From positions 186,001-250,000 of the forward strand of contig NZ_RJKN01000004.1 in the NCBI RefSeq assembly GCF_003751265.1: a stretch of DNA of 64,000 nt. The letters are read 5' to 3'. The position numbers and the translations under genes were made by a program. Each line of letters starts with the position of its first letter. The stretch's first letter is position 1. The DNA is from Pseudokineococcus lusitanus. GTDB taxonomy: Bacteria; Actinomycetota; Actinomycetes; Actinomycetales; Quadrisphaeraceae. The notes beneath the pieces were generated by a model, which was given only the letters and a program-made list of their open reading frames with translations, ran no database searches and was not told the origin of the DNA. Below, piece after piece: positions 28,686 to 37,826 of this stretch.

Positions 28686-28728
28686 GCCCGGGCCTGCGCC
28701 CGGGCGGCCCCGGGCTCTCACCCGGGGC
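28686..28728 (-). terminator. tandem hairpins between nusG and rplK
   Basis: Two 8-bp GC stems, 28707-28714/28721-28728 and 28686-28693/28698-28705, in the 130-bp gap. They could be a partial terminator or part of the rplK leader. Confidence 0.45.
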
Positions 28729-28735
28729 GGTCGCG

Positions 28736-29536
28736 TCAGAGCTTCGCGACCTGCGTGAAGCCGAGCTCGACGGGCGTCTCGCGGCCGAAGATCGACACGA
28801 GCACCTTGAGCTTCTGCGCGTCCGCGTTGATCTCGGTGATCGTCGCCGGCAGCGTCTCGAACGGCGGCTCCATGACGGTGACGGACTCGCCGACCTCGAA
28901 GTCGACCTCCATGGTCGGGCGCGCCTGCGCCCCGCCGCCGGAGGAGGGCTGCTCGCCGCCGCGCGAGGGCGCGGGCTCGAGGGACGGGGCCAGCATGGAG
29001 AAGACCTCGTCGAGGCTCAGCGGCACCGGCTGGTGGGTGTGCCCCACGAAGCCGGTGACGCCCGGGGTGTGCCGGACGGCGCCCCACGACTCGTCGGTGA
29101 GGTCCATCCGCACGAGGACGTAGCCGGGGATCCGCACGCGCCGCACGAGCTTGCGCTGGCCGTTCTTGATCTCCGTCACCTCCTCCATGGGGACCTCGAT
29201 GCCGAAGATGTAGTCCTCCATGTTGAGGCTCGTGATGCGGTTCTCGAGGTTCGCCTTCACGCGGTTCTCGTAGCCCGCGTACGAGTGGATGACGTACCAG
29301 TCGCCCGGCTCGCGCCGCAGCGCCGCCTTGAACTCCGCGACCGGGTCGGCCTCGGGCTCGCTGAGGTCCACCTCGACGTCGCCCACGGCGCCGTCGCCGA
29401 CGGACCCCTCGACCGCGTCGTCGTCCGCGGCGACCGCGGCGTCCGTCGCGGCGTCGTCGTCGGCCACGGGGGCCGCGGCGTCGTCCGCCACGTCGGTCGT
29501 CGCGTCGGTCTCGGGCTCGGTCTGGTGCTCGGTCAC
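28736..29536 (-). CDS. nusG: transcription termination/antitermination factor NusG
   Basis: Binds RNA polymerase through its NGN domain and couples to S10 or Rho through the KOW domain. The 266-residue product starts at GTG 29534-29536 ([19 protein letters not shown]). About 80 N-terminal residues are acidic and Ala/Asp/Val-rich. The NGN domain begins at [23 protein letters not shown] and the KOW domain is [55 protein letters not shown] Gly/Ser/Pro-rich linker of about 25 residues joins the domains. It is downstream of secE. Confidence 0.96.
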   Translation of the reverse strand: MTEHQTEPETDATTDVADDAAAPVADDDAATDAAVAADDDAVEGSVGDGAVGDVEVDLSEPEADPVAEFKAALRREPGDWYVIHSYAGYENRVKANLENRITSLNMEDYIFGIEVPMEEVTEIKNGQRKLVRRVRIPGYVLVRMDLTDESWGAVRHTPGVTGFVGHTHQPVPLSLDEVFSMLAPSLEPAPSRGGEQPSSGGGAQARPTMEVDFEVGESVTVMEPPFETLPATITEINADAQKLKVLVSIFGRETPVELGFTQVAKL

Positions 29537-29618
29537 GGGTGGGCCTGCCTTCCGGCGTCTGCGTGCGTGGGGCGTGCTGCCCCGGGTGCGGGGGTGGTGC
29601 GGGGTCGGGGGGCCGGCG

Positions 29619-29948
29619 TCAGCCGCCGCCACCGCCGAAGACCCACAGGACCGCCTGGCCGAAGACGTAGTCGAGGCCGGAGACGTAGAGCATGACGACG
29701 GCCACGAAGACGAGGACGACGGACGTGTAGGTGACGAGCTCGCCCCGCGTCGGCCGGACGACCTTGCGCAGCTCCGCCCAGACCTCGCGCAGGAAGCGCA
29801 CCAGGCGGGCGAAGGGGCCGGGGTCCTTGACGGCGGTGGCGTCGCCGCGGCGGCCGGGCGGGGTGCCGGCGGCGTCGGCCCCGCCGGCACTGCTCGCGGA
29901 GTCACCGCGGGGGGTGCCGTCGGCCGGGTCTGCGGCGTCCTGCGTCAC
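29619..29948 (-). CDS. secE: preprotein translocase subunit SecE
   Basis: Clamp subunit of the SecYEG channel. The 109 residues have a disordered, Gly/Ala/Pro-rich N-terminus, then the amphipathic helix [31 protein letters not shown] single membrane helix follows ([22 protein letters not shown]) and the end is short. The start is GTG at 29946-29948. It is placed between tRNA-Trp and nusG, the fixed actinobacterial order. Confidence 0.95.
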   Translation of the reverse strand: MTQDAADPADGTPRGDSASSAGGADAAGTPPGRRGDATAVKDPGPFARLVRFLREVWAELRKVVRPTRGELVTYTSVVLVFVAVVMLYVSGLDYVFGQAVLWVFGGGGG

Positions 29949-30069
29949 GTGGTCCTGCCTCGGGTGGTCGGGTGCACCCCCCGGGTGGCCCCGGGAGGAG
30001 GGTGCGCACCGGGGCCCCGCACGACCGCGCCACCAGGGCGCCCCACCGCGCCGGACCGCTCGGCTGCCT

Positions 30070-30093
30070 CACCGCCCCCGCGAGGGGGCGGTG
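30070..30093 (-). terminator. hairpin after tRNA-Trp
   Basis: Perfect 10-bp stem (30070-30079 with 30084-30093), loop GCGA, three bases past the tRNA-Trp 3' end. It could be a processing or partial-termination signal before secE. Confidence 0.55.
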
Positions 30094-30096
30094 CCG

Positions 30097-30169
30097 CAGG
30101 GCAGGAGGGACTCGAACCCACAACCGCCGGTTTTGGAGACCGGTGCGCTACCAATTGCGCCACTGCCCT
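30097..30169 (-). tRNA. tRNA-Trp (anticodon CCA)
   Basis: Seventy-three bases, acceptor AGGGCAG with CTGCCCT and discriminator G. The anticodon stem is CCGGT/ACCGG around the loop CTCCAAA. The T arm is GTGGG-TTCGAGT-CCCTC, with a T-T mismatch at its second pair. No CCA is encoded. The position upstream of secE matches other actinobacteria. Confidence 0.95.
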
Positions 30170-30241
30170 TCGGCCGCGCCGGGACCGCCCGCACCGGCCC
30201 CGGGGGGCTCGCGGACGGCGCACCTGTGCTGCCGGGGCGAC

Positions 30242-30272
30242 ACTCTACGCGGACCGGCACGCGGGCGTCGAA
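30242..30272 (-). promoter_or_regulatory. candidate tRNA-Trp/secE promoter
   Basis: Minus-strand TTCGAC (30267-30272), a 19-base spacer and TAGAGT (30242-30247), about 70 bp before the tRNA. The spacer is long; the -10 is good. Confidence 0.45.
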
Positions 30273-30358
30273 CGCCGTCGCCCCCGGGGTGGCGCCCCGG
30301 CGTCCCGGGGAGCGGGCGGGCCGTGCCGCGGGGCGGTCCCGTGCGGGAGGATCGACGG

Positions 30359-31615
30359 GTGACGAGCGCTCCCCCGCCCCCGGCCGGCCCTCCCTCCCCG
30401 ACGGCGCCCGGCGCCCGTCGCCGCGTCTCGGCGCGCGTCGGCGGCATCGCCGAGTCCGCGACGCTCGCCGTCGACGCGCGGGCCAAGGCGCTCAAGGCGG
30501 CGGGGCGCCCCGTCATCGGCTTCGGCGCCGGCGAGCCGGACTTCCCCACGCCCGGGCACGTCGTCGAGGCGGCCGTGGCCGCGGCCCGGCAGCCCGCCAA
30601 CCACCGCTACACCCCCGCCGCCGGGCTCCCCGCCCTGCGCGAGGCGGTGGCCGCCAAGACGCTGCGGGACTCCGGGCTCGCGGTGGAGCCGTCGCAGGTG
30701 CTCGTCACCAACGGCGGGAAGCAGGCGGTCTACACGGCCTTCGCGACCCTGCTCGACCCGGGCGACGAGGTGATCCTCCCCGCGCCGTACTGGACGACGT
30801 ACCCCGAGGCCGTGCGGCTCGCGGGCGGCGTGCCCGTGGAGGTCTTCGCCGGCGAGGACGCGGGCTACCTCGTGACCGTCGAGCAGCTGGAGGCGGCGCG
30901 CACGCCGCGCACCAAGGTGCTGCTCTTCTGCTCGCCGTCGAACCCGACCGGTGCCGTGTACCCCCGGGAGCAGGTCGAGGCCATCGGCCGCTGGGCGCTC
31001 GAGCACGGCGTCTGGGTCGTCACCGACGAGATCTACGAGCACCTCGTCTACGACGGCGTCGAGGCGCCGTCGATGCCCGTGGTCGTGCCCGAGCTCGCCG
31101 GGACGTGCGTCGTCCTCAACGGCGTCGCCAAGACGTACGCGATGACGGGCTGGCGGGTGGGCTGGATGGTCGGGCCGGCGGACGTCGTCAAGGCCGCGAC
31201 GAACCTCCAGTCGCACCTCACGTCCAACGTCGCCAACGTCTCCCAGCGGGCCGCCGTGGCGGCGCTGGAGAGCGACCTGTCGGCGGTCGCCACCATGCGG
31301 GAGGCCTTCGACCGTCGTCGTCGGACGATGGTCTCCATGCTCCGGGAGGTCGACGGGGTCGTGTGCCCCATGCCGCAGGGCGCCTTCTACGCCTACCCCG
31401 GCGTCCACGGCCTGCTGGGCCGCGAGATCCGTGGGCGGACGCCGCGGACGTCGGCCGAGCTGGCCGAGCTCGTGCTGGCCGAGGCCGAGGTGGCGGTGGT
31501 GCCCGGCGAGGCCTTCGGCCCCAGCGGGTACCTCCGCCTGTCCTACGCGCTGGGGGACGACGACCTCGTCGAGGGCGTCGGGCGCCTCCAGCGGCTGCTC
31601 TCCGAGGCCCGCTGA
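30359..31615 (+). CDS. aspC: pyridoxal-phosphate aspartate aminotransferase
   Basis: Class I aminotransferase moving amino groups between aspartate and 2-oxoglutarate, in the cytoplasm. The 418 residues start at GTG 30359, with GGGAGG seven bases upstream. The conserved blocks are visible: [40 protein letters not shown] at the N-terminus, [24 protein letters not shown] and [13 protein letters not shown]. The PLP-lysine motif is [15 protein letters not shown], and YLRLSYA holds the carboxylate-binding Arg. Its place next to tRNA-Trp-secE is shared with other actinobacteria, where this gene is annotated aspC. Substrate choice is inferred from the subfamily. Confidence 0.9.
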   Translation: MTSAPPPPAGPPSPTAPGARRRVSARVGGIAESATLAVDARAKALKAAGRPVIGFGAGEPDFPTPGHVVEAAVAAARQPANHRYTPAAGLPALREAVAAKTLRDSGLAVEPSQVLVTNGGKQAVYTAFATLLDPGDEVILPAPYWTTYPEAVRLAGGVPVEVFAGEDAGYLVTVEQLEAARTPRTKVLLFCSPSNPTGAVYPREQVEAIGRWALEHGVWVVTDEIYEHLVYDGVEAPSMPVVVPELAGTCVVLNGVAKTYAMTGWRVGWMVGPADVVKAATNLQSHLTSNVANVSQRAAVAALESDLSAVATMREAFDRRRRTMVSMLREVDGVVCPMPQGAFYAYPGVHGLLGREIRGRTPRTSAELAELVLAEAEVAVVPGEAFGPSGYLRLSYALGDDDLVEGVGRLQRLLSEAR

Positions 31616-31619
31616 GGCA

Positions 31620-31651
31620 CGCGCCCCGTCGGCTGCGGCCGGCGGGGCGCG
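31620..31651. terminator. bidirectional hairpin between convergent genes
   Basis: Nine-bp stem CGCGCCCCG/CGGGGCGCG (31620-31628 with 31643-31651) with an inner three-pair stem, between aspC (plus) and the NYN gene (minus). Confidence 0.55.
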
Positions 31652-31683
31652 AGGCCCTCACGGCCCGTGCCGGCCCGGTCGGG

Positions 31684-32547
31684 TCAGGCGCCCCCGGCGA
31701 GCTCCGCCGCCAGCGCGCCCTCGAGCGCGGCGAGGTCGACGACGTCGTCGGCCGCGCCGTCCAGGCGCTCGCTCAGCGCGTCCGCGCCCGGCGAGACGAC
31801 GACGAGCCGCCCCCGGTCGGCGAGGTCGGCGAAGATCCCGTCGTTGCTGAGGCAGAGGACCCGCAGGGGTCCCGCGGACGCCGGGACGGCGGCCGCCACG
31901 GCGAGGAGCTCGTGGTCGGCCAGGTCGCTGCCGTCGTCGACCGCACGCACCGTGGGGGCCCACTCGGCGAGGTGCGGCGCGGCCCGGCGGGCGGCCCCGT
32001 GCTGCCCGGCGATGCCGACCACGTCGGCCTGGCGGGCCAGCGCCACGACGACGGCCATGCGGGCGCGCCAGCGCACGCCGCCGGCGCGGAGGTTGTCGAG
32101 GTCGGCCAGGAGCACGCGCGGGCCCTCGCCCTCGTCGTCGCCCCACAGGGGGTCACGGGCCAGCCACGCGACCACGGCGGCGCCGAGCGCGTCCGGCGGC
32201 ACCTCGTCGGGGTCGCCCACCTCGTCGGGCCAGGCCTGCGACTCCGCCGGGGGCGCCGCGACCTCGGGCACCGCGGGCGCCGCGATCTCGGGCGCCGCGG
32301 TGGTCGCGCCTCGGCCGCGGCGGCGCGCCGGGCCGCCGGGCCGCTCCTCGGCGGGGCGCCGCGGTGCGGGCACCTCGGCGAGGTCGACCCACTCGTAGTC
32401 GGCGTACTCGCCCGGTGCCCCGCCCAGTCCCACGGCGCGATGCTCCCACCCCGCGGCGTCGACGACGACGCACGGGCGGCGTCGGGCCCGCCGCCGGGCC
32501 GCGGGACGCCCGGAGGAGGTCACCGCGGGGGTCACCGCGGGGGTCAA
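31684..32547 (-). CDS. NYN/PIN-like domain protein, putative ribonuclease
   Basis: Function unknown. The 287 residues have an Ala/Pro-rich middle and a C-terminal domain of about 150 residues. That domain resembles the NYN (PIN-fold) nuclease family: RVLLADLDNLRAGG supplies the first Asp-Asn, DDGSDLADHELLAVA the second acidic cluster, and LCLSNDGIFADLA the SNDGxF motif. The N-terminal half has a basic stretch ([21 protein letters not shown]). I chose TTG 32545-32547 because GGGAG lies seven bases upstream; two GTG codons just downstream lack a site. It follows a strong hairpin and is convergent with aspC. NYN membership is inferred from motifs only. Confidence 0.6.
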   Translation of the reverse strand: MTPAVTPAVTSSGRPAARRRARRRPCVVVDAAGWEHRAVGLGGAPGEYADYEWVDLAEVPAPRRPAEERPGGPARRRGRGATTAAPEIAAPAVPEVAAPPAESQAWPDEVGDPDEVPPDALGAAVVAWLARDPLWGDDEGEGPRVLLADLDNLRAGGVRWRARMAVVVALARQADVVGIAGQHGAARRAAPHLAEWAPTVRAVDDGSDLADHELLAVAAAVPASAGPLRVLCLSNDGIFADLADRGRLVVVSPGADALSERLDGAADDVVDLAALEGALAAELAGGA

Positions 32548-32568
32548 CGGGGAGCTCCCGGGGACGGG

Positions 32569-32602
32569 CGAGGGCCCCGGGGCGTGCGCCCCGGGGCCCT
32601 CG
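32569..32602 (-). terminator. terminator of the small membrane protein gene
   Basis: Perfect 16-bp GC inverted repeat (32569-32584 with 32587-32602), lying past the tandem repeat that follows the gene at 32652-33224. Confidence 0.65.
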
Positions 32603-32652
32603 GTCGTGCTGGTCGTGCTGGTCGTGCTGGTCGTGCTGGTCGTGCTGGTCGT
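32602..32652. repeat. 9-bp tandem repeat, five and a half copies
   Basis: GGTCGTGCT repeated five times (32602-32646) plus a partial copy, directly after the stop codon of the membrane-protein gene and before its hairpin. Copies are identical, so it is recent or actively slipping. Confidence 0.85.
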
Positions 32653-33224
32653 CAGGCGCAGCCGTAGCCCTGCAGCGGGAGGGCCGCCTCCTGCGAGGCG
32701 GTCGTGATGTCGACGGCCTCGGCCGCGAGCAGCCACACGGACAGGAGCCAGACCACGACGACGAGGACGCCGACGACGACGCCGGCGACGCCGACCGCCG
32801 CGCCCCAGCCCTCGGAGCGGGACAGCACGATGCCGACGGCGGACAGGACGACCGCCACGACGGCGAGCAGCAGCGCGGTGAGGAAGCCGTCGGCCCCCAT
32901 GGCCTCGCTGCCGACCGGGTCGGGCACGCACTCGCGGACCGCGGACTCGGTGACGGCGGTGAGGAGGGCCACGAGGCCGGCGAGGACGCCGGCGAGCGCG
33001 AGGCCGGGGCCGGCGGAGCCGCCGCCCGTGCTGCTGCGGGTGACGACGAGCTCGTCGTCGTCGCGCAGGTCGGCGTCGTCGGCGTCGTCCGTGGTGACGA
33101 GCACGGGCTCGTCGGACGTCGTGGTGGGACGGCCGGTCTGGCCGACCGGCGTGGCACCGGGCGGGGTGGAGGGCGCGAAGGGCTCGTCCTCGGGACGGCG
33201 GGTGCTGTCGTCGGGAGTGGTCAT
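32652..33224 (-). CDS. small membrane protein, function unknown
   Basis: Not recognised. The 190 residues start MTTPDDSTRRPEDEPFAPSTPPG and have a polar Thr/Pro/Asp-rich N-terminal half of about 75 residues, likely cytoplasmic. Three to four hydrophobic segments follow: GLALAGVLAGLVALLTAV, GFLTALLLAVVAVVLSAVGIVL, and the long AAVGVAGVVVGVLVVVVWLLSVWLLAAEAV. The loop between the first two contains a Cys (VRECVPDP), and the C-terminus LPLQGYGCA has another. These could pair outside the membrane. There is no lipobox. It ends in a tandem repeat and hairpin and precedes the NYN gene on the same strand. Confidence 0.7.
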   Translation of the reverse strand: MTTPDDSTRRPEDEPFAPSTPPGATPVGQTGRPTTTSDEPVLVTTDDADDADLRDDDELVVTRSSTGGGSAGPGLALAGVLAGLVALLTAVTESAVRECVPDPVGSEAMGADGFLTALLLAVVAVVLSAVGIVLSRSEGWGAAVGVAGVVVGVLVVVVWLLSVWLLAAEAVDITTASQEAALPLQGYGCA

Positions 33225-33329
33225 GGGTCGATCCTGCCCCCGATCGGGTGAGGACGACGACGCGCCGCGCCCGGGCCCGGGTGGTCCGGCGCCGCGCCGG
33301 GCCGTGACCGGGGCTGCCACGATGGCGCC

Positions 33330-34055
33330 GTGGACGTCCCCTCCGAGGCCCCGGCGCTGGTCCTCTGCGCGCACGGCACGCGGGGGCCGCACGGCCGTCG
33401 CACGGTCGGCGCGCTCGTCGACGCCCTCGGCCGGCAGCGCCCCGGCACGGCCGTGCGCGCCGCCTTCGTCGACGTCCAGCCGCCGTCGGTGGCCGAGGTC
33501 GTGGCCGACCTGGCCGGCGGGCGGGACGTCGTCGTCGTGCCCGTGCTGCTGTCGGCCGGCCACCACGTCGGCCACGACGTCGCCCGCGCCGTCGCCCCCT
33601 GGTCGCGGGCGGTCTCGGCCGGGCCGCTGGGCCCGCACCCGCTGCTCGACGACGTCCTCGCCGACCGTCTCGTCGAGGCGGGAGCGCGCGACGGGGACGC
33701 CGTCGTCCTCGCGGCCGCGGGGTCCAGCGACCCCCGCGCGGCGGTCGACGTCGCCCGGGTGGCCGACGCCCTGCGGCGGCGGCACGCGGGCGAGGTCGTC
33801 GTCGCCTACGGGGCGGCGGCGCACCCGCGGGTCCCCGCGGCCGTGGCGGACCTGCGCGCGGCCGGGGCCGCGCGCGTCGTCGTCGCGCCGTACCTGCTGG
33901 GGCCCGGCACCTTCCACGACCGCCTGGCCGGCGCGGGCGCGGACGCCGTGGGCGGGCCGCTCCTCACCGCCCCCGGCGGGGGGCTCGAGGCCCGTGTGCT
34001 GCAGGCGGTCTGGGACCGCTACGACCGCGCGGCGGAGGGCCGCCCCGCCGCCTGA
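33330..34055 (+). CDS. CbiX/sirohydrochlorin-chelatase family protein
   Basis: Belongs to the family that inserts Fe or Co into sirohydrochlorin for siroheme or cobalamin. The 241 residues contain two halves: the first has LVLCAHGTRGPHGRRTV and VPVLLSAGHHVGHDV, whose His are the metal-handling residues of the family. The second has LAAAGSSDPRAAVDVARVADAL and YLLGPGTFHDRL. The start is GTG 33330 (VDVPSEAP). There is no clear ribosome site, and a CACGAT stretch about eight bases upstream could be a -10, so the message may be leaderless. No other siroheme or cobalamin gene is in the window, so the metal and pathway are not fixed. It is convergent with murB, four bases apart. Confidence 0.8.
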   Translation: MDVPSEAPALVLCAHGTRGPHGRRTVGALVDALGRQRPGTAVRAAFVDVQPPSVAEVVADLAGGRDVVVVPVLLSAGHHVGHDVARAVAPWSRAVSAGPLGPHPLLDDVLADRLVEAGARDGDAVVLAAAGSSDPRAAVDVARVADALRRRHAGEVVVAYGAAAHPRVPAAVADLRAAGAARVVVAPYLLGPGTFHDRLAGAGADAVGGPLLTAPGGGLEARVLQAVWDRYDRAAEGRPAA

Positions 34056-34058
34056 GCC

Positions 34059-35231
34059 TCAGCCGAGCGAGCAGCCGACGAGGCGCGGCTCCGGCTCCAG
34101 CTCGACCCCGAGCCGGTCCCGGACGCCGTCGCGGACCTCCCGCGCGAGCGCGAGGACGTCCGCGGCCGTGGCCGTGCCGCGGTTGGTGACGGCGAGCGTG
34201 TGGCGGGTCGACAGCGAGGCGGGGCCCGGCAGCCCGTGGCCGCGCTCGAAGCCCGCGGCGCCGATGAGCCACGCGGCGCTCGTCTTGACGCCGCCCGCGG
34301 CGGGGTAGCGGGGCGCGCCCTCGGGCAGCGCCGCCGCCGCCGCGGGCTCCAGGACGGGGTTGGTGAAGAAGGAGCCGGCGCTCCACGTGTCGGGGTCGGC
34401 GTCGTCGAGCACCATCCCCTTGCCGCGGCGCAGCGCGAGGACGGCCTCGCGGACCTCGACGGCCGGGGCACGCTCCCCCACCGCGACGCCGAGGCGGGCG
34501 GCCAGCTCGGCGTAGCCGACGGGGGCGCCGACCTCGCCCTCGCGGAGCTGGAAGGTCACCTCGAGGACGACGTAGCGGTCCGGGTCGGCCTTGAGCCGCG
34601 AGGTCCGGTAGCCGAGCCCGAGGTCGCCCACGGCCAGGGTGCGCAGGCGCCCGTCCCGGCGGTCCCAGGTCCGGACCGTCGCGAGGGTGGCCGCGACGTC
34701 CGTGCCGTAGGCGCCCACGTTCTGCACGGGCGTCGCGCCCACGGAGCCGGGGATGCCGGACAGGGCCTCGAGGCCGAGCCAGCCGTTGGCCGTCGTCTCG
34801 GCGACGAGCTCCTCCCACGGGTGGCCCGCCTGGGCGGTGACCCACACGCCGCCGCAGGCGTCGACGGGCTCGCGGCGCACGCCGCGGCTCGCGACGACGA
34901 CGGCGGTGTGCGGGAGGTCGCCGTCCGCGACGAGGAGGTTGGACCCGCCGGCCACGAGGAGGACGGGCTCCCCCGCGGCGTCGGCCTCGCGGACCGCCCC
35001 GACGAGCTCCTCGGCCGTCGTCGCGACCGCCTCCGCCGCGGGACGGCCGCCGACGCGCAGGGTCGTCCGCCCGGCGAGCGGCCGCCCCGGCGTCGTCCGC
35101 GCGGGGCCCCGGTCGGGGACGCCCGGGACGGGGCCCGACGACGGCGCGAGCCGCACGAGCGGGGTGACGGCGCCGTCGGCGACCGGGGCGGGGGCGGGGA
35201 CGCCGTGGGTCGCGGGGCTCTCCGGGGTCAC
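34059..35231 (-). CDS. murB: UDP-N-acetylenolpyruvoylglucosamine reductase
   Basis: FAD-dependent reductase in peptidoglycan precursor synthesis (UDP-MurNAc). The product is up to 390 residues. The FAD-binding part has LAGRTTLRVGGRPA, VLLVAGGSNLLVADG and GLEALSGIPGSVGATPVQNVGAYG. The catalytic region has YRTSRLKADPDRYVVLEVTFQL and GSFFTNPVLEP, whose Ser is the proton donor in the family, and the end is VLALAREVRDGVRDRLGVELEPEPRLVG. The start used is GTG 35229-35231; about 45 low-complexity residues precede the domain, so a later start is possible. In related genomes murB lies near hadA/hadB and aspC, as here. Confidence 0.93.
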   Translation of the reverse strand: MTPESPATHGVPAPAPVADGAVTPLVRLAPSSGPVPGVPDRGPARTTPGRPLAGRTTLRVGGRPAAEAVATTAEELVGAVREADAAGEPVLLVAGGSNLLVADGDLPHTAVVVASRGVRREPVDACGGVWVTAQAGHPWEELVAETTANGWLGLEALSGIPGSVGATPVQNVGAYGTDVAATLATVRTWDRRDGRLRTLAVGDLGLGYRTSRLKADPDRYVVLEVTFQLREGEVGAPVGYAELAARLGVAVGERAPAVEVREAVLALRRGKGMVLDDADPDTWSAGSFFTNPVLEPAAAAALPEGAPRYPAAGGVKTSAAWLIGAAGFERGHGLPGPASLSTRHTLAVTNRGTATAADVLALAREVRDGVRDRLGVELEPEPRLVGCSLG

Positions 35232-35389
35232 GCCGCCAGCGTAGGCACGCCGCCCCACCCGTCCCCCTGCGGCGCCCGGCCCGGGCCCGCCGGAGCGGCG
35301 CGGCGGGGCGGCGCGGAGGGTGAGGTGGAGGTCGAGGGTGCGGGAGGTCGAGGGTCGAGGCCCGGGCGGCGGAGGGCGGCGCGGGCTCG

Positions 35390-37027
35390 TCAGGTGGGCG
35401 GCGGGGGCACGAGGCGCAGGACGACCGCGTCGCCCGGGCGCAGCCGCGCGGCGAGGTCGAGGTCCGCGTCGACGACCGTGGCGGCCACGGGGTAGCCGCC
35501 CGTCACGGGGTGGTCGGCGAGGAGGAGCGTCGGCAGGCCCGAGGGCGGCACCTGCAGCGCCCCGCGGACGACGCCCTCGCTCGGCACCTCGCCGTCGAGC
35601 GCCCGGCGCAGGGGCTCGCCGGCGAGCCGGACGCCGACCCGGTCGACGTCCTGGCCCACGGTCCACGGCCGGTCCGCGAGCGCGGCGGCGCCGCCCTCCA
35701 CGTGCCCGTCGCGGGGCCCCGCGACGACCCGGAGCTCGACGGCACCGTCGCGGCGGACCCGCAGCGGCGGGGCGAGGTCGCAGACGACGTCGCGCGCGCC
35801 CGTCGGGTCCCCCACGGGCAGGACGTCGCCCGCGGCGGGCACGGCGGGGCCGAGGCCGGCGAGGACGTCGGTCGACCGGCTGCCGAGGACGGGCGGCACG
35901 AGGACGCCGCCGCGGACGGCGACGACGGCCCGCACGCCCTCGGGCGCCGTCCCCAGCTCGAGGACGGCCCCGTCGCGCAGGCAGAGCGGCTCCCCCGTGG
36001 CCCGGGCGACGCCGTCGACGCGCACGGGCACCGGCGCACCCGTGACCGCGACGACGAGGGCGCCCCGGGCCCGCACGCGGAGCCCGCCGAGGACGACCTC
36101 GAGGCCGGCGGCGTCCTCGGGGTTGCCGACGAGGCGCTGGGCGAGGCGGTGCGCGGCGCGGTCCGCGGCGCCCGAGGGCCCGACGCCGAGCGCGGCGCGA
36201 CCCGGTCGGCCCAGGTCCTGGACGGTCGTGCCGGGCCCGGGCGCGAGCACCTCGAGCGCCCGGACGGGCGACGCGCCGCGGTCGGGGCCGGCGGCAGCGG
36301 CCGGTGAGCGGGCCTCCGCGGGCGCGGACCCGCCGACGTCGCGGAAGCGCACGCGCGTGCCGGGCGCCAGCAGGGCGGGCGGGTCCCGCTCCAGGTCCCA
36401 CAGGACGACGTCCGTCGTGCCGACGAGCTGCCACCCGCCCGGCGACGCGCGGGGGTAGACGCCGCTGTACGGGCCCGCCAGCCCCACCGACCCGGGCGGC
36501 ACGGCGGTGCGCGGGGAGGCCAGGCGGGGGACGTCCCACGTCCGGCCGTCGGACCCGTCGGGCCCGGGCTCCTGCACGCAGTAGCCGAAGCCGGGCGCGA
36601 AGCCGGTGAAGGCGACGACCCACGGCCGGTCGGTGTGGCGCGCGACGAGCCCGGCGGCGTCCGTCCCGAGGGACCGGGCGGCCTGCTCAAGGTCCGGCCC
36701 GTCGTACCGCACCGGCACGTCGACCACCGCGCCCGCGGCCTCGTCGGCCTCTTCGGCCGCACCCGGCCCCCCGGCGGCGGGCGCGGCGCCGAGGACCCGC
36801 CGGACGTGCGCCGCCGCGGCGGTGACCCCGCCCGGCCGCAGCCGCAGGAGGACGGTCGTGGCCGCGGGGACGAGGTCGACGAGGCCCGGCGGCGGGTCGT
36901 CGCGCAGGGCCGCCGCGGCGACGACGACCGCGCGGAGCACCCCCTCGTCCGCCGCGTCCCCGAGGTCGACGAGGAGGGCGGCGTCGCCGTAGGGGCGCAG
37001 CCGCGGCGTCAGGCCCCCGTTAGGCAC
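35390..37027 (-). CDS. fused 5-oxoprolinase subunits PxpB-PxpC
   Basis: With PxpA it forms the ATP-dependent 5-oxoprolinase that opens pyroglutamate to glutamate. The 545-residue protein is a fusion. Residues about 8-230 are PxpB (KipI/allophanate hydrolase subunit 1 family), with [25 protein letters not shown] and [32 protein letters not shown]. Residues about 255-540 are PxpC (KipA/subunit 2 family), with [39 protein letters not shown] and [14 protein letters not shown]. The GTG start overlaps the pxpA stop by eight bases. An older reading of such genes is 'urea amidolyase-like'; the pxpA neighbour argues for oxoprolinase. Confidence 0.9.
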   Translation of the reverse strand: MPNGGLTPRLRPYGDAALLVDLGDAADEGVLRAVVVAAAALRDDPPPGLVDLVPAATTVLLRLRPGGVTAAAAHVRRVLGAAPAAGGPGAAEEADEAAGAVVDVPVRYDGPDLEQAARSLGTDAAGLVARHTDRPWVVAFTGFAPGFGYCVQEPGPDGSDGRTWDVPRLASPRTAVPPGSVGLAGPYSGVYPRASPGGWQLVGTTDVVLWDLERDPPALLAPGTRVRFRDVGGSAPAEARSPAAAAGPDRGASPVRALEVLAPGPGTTVQDLGRPGRAALGVGPSGAADRAAHRLAQRLVGNPEDAAGLEVVLGGLRVRARGALVVAVTGAPVPVRVDGVARATGEPLCLRDGAVLELGTAPEGVRAVVAVRGGVLVPPVLGSRSTDVLAGLGPAVPAAGDVLPVGDPTGARDVVCDLAPPLRVRRDGAVELRVVAGPRDGHVEGGAAALADRPWTVGQDVDRVGVRLAGEPLRRALDGEVPSEGVVRGALQVPPSGLPTLLLADHPVTGGYPVAATVVDADLDLAARLRPGDAVVLRLVPPPPT

Positions 37028-37826
37028 GGGCCGGCGGGGGCGCGAAGGCCGCGACCGCGACGCCGGCGTCGGCGAGCGCCGTCCGGACGGCCCCGGCCAT
37101 GGCCACCGCGCCCGGGGAGTCGCCGTGGACGCAGACCGAGGCCGCCCGCACGGCGACGACCGAGCCGTCGACGGCCTCCACCTCGCCCGTCGTCGCGAGC
37201 CGGACGACCCGCGCGGCGACCTCGTCGGCGTCGTGGAGCACCGCGCCCGGGGAGCGCCGGTCGACGAGCCCGCCGTCCGGCGTGTAGGCCCGGTCGGCGA
37301 AGGCCTCGGGCACGGCCGTCAGGCCGGCGTCGGCGGCGAGCGCGAGCAGGCGCGACCCGGGCAGCCCGAGCACGGGCAGCGACCGGTCGTAGGCCACGAC
37401 GGCCGCGACGACGGCGCCCGCCTGCCCGTCGTCCCGGGCCGCCGCGTGGTACAGCGCTCCGTGGGGCTTGAGGTAGGTGACCCGTGTGCCCGCCGCGCGG
37501 GCCAGGCCGTCGAGGGCGCCGAGCTGGTAGAGCACGTCGGCCGCCAGGTCGTCGGGGTCGACGTCGACGAAGCGGCGCCCGAAGCCGGCGAGGTCCCGGT
37601 AGCCGACCTGGGCGCCGACGGCCACGCCGTGCGCGGCCGCGCCCTCGCAGGTGCGCCGGAGCGTCAGCGGGTCGCCCGCGTGGAAGCCGCAGGCGACGTT
37701 GGCGCTGCTGACGAGCGGCAGGAGGGCCTCGTCGTCGCCGAGGACCCAGCGGCCGAACGACTCCCCGAGGTCCGCGTTGAGGTCGACCGTCGCGGGCCCG
37801 GCCGGCCCCCCGGCCGCGGCGCTCAC
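37020..37826 (-). CDS. pxpA: 5-oxoprolinase subunit PxpA (LamB/YcsF family)
   Basis: Subunit A of the ATP-dependent 5-oxoprolinase. The 268 residues read [59 protein letters not shown], then [50 protein letters not shown] and [13 protein letters not shown]. These are the conserved LamB/YcsF blocks. The GTG start overlaps the upstream peptidase stop as GTGA, so peptidase, PxpA and PxpBC form one coupled unit. Confidence 0.93.
   Translation of the reverse strand: MSAAAGGPAGPATVDLNADLGESFGRWVLGDDEALLPLVSSANVACGFHAGDPLTLRRTCEGAAAHGVAVGAQVGYRDLAGFGRRFVDVDPDDLAADVLYQLGALDGLARAAGTRVTYLKPHGALYHAAARDDGQAGAVVAAVVAYDRSLPVLGLPGSRLLALAADAGLTAVPEAFADRAYTPDGGLVDRRSPGAVLHDADEVAARVVRLATTGEVEAVDGSVVAVRAASVCVHGDSPGAVAMAGAVRTALADAGVAVAAFAPPPARA

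Noticed and set aside
35232-35389. Purine-rich stretch with GAGGTCGAGGGT repeats as a regulatory array
   Set aside because: Only two copies (35328-35339 and 35344-35355) with no palindrome or promoter context; probably low-complexity sequence between murB and pxpBC.
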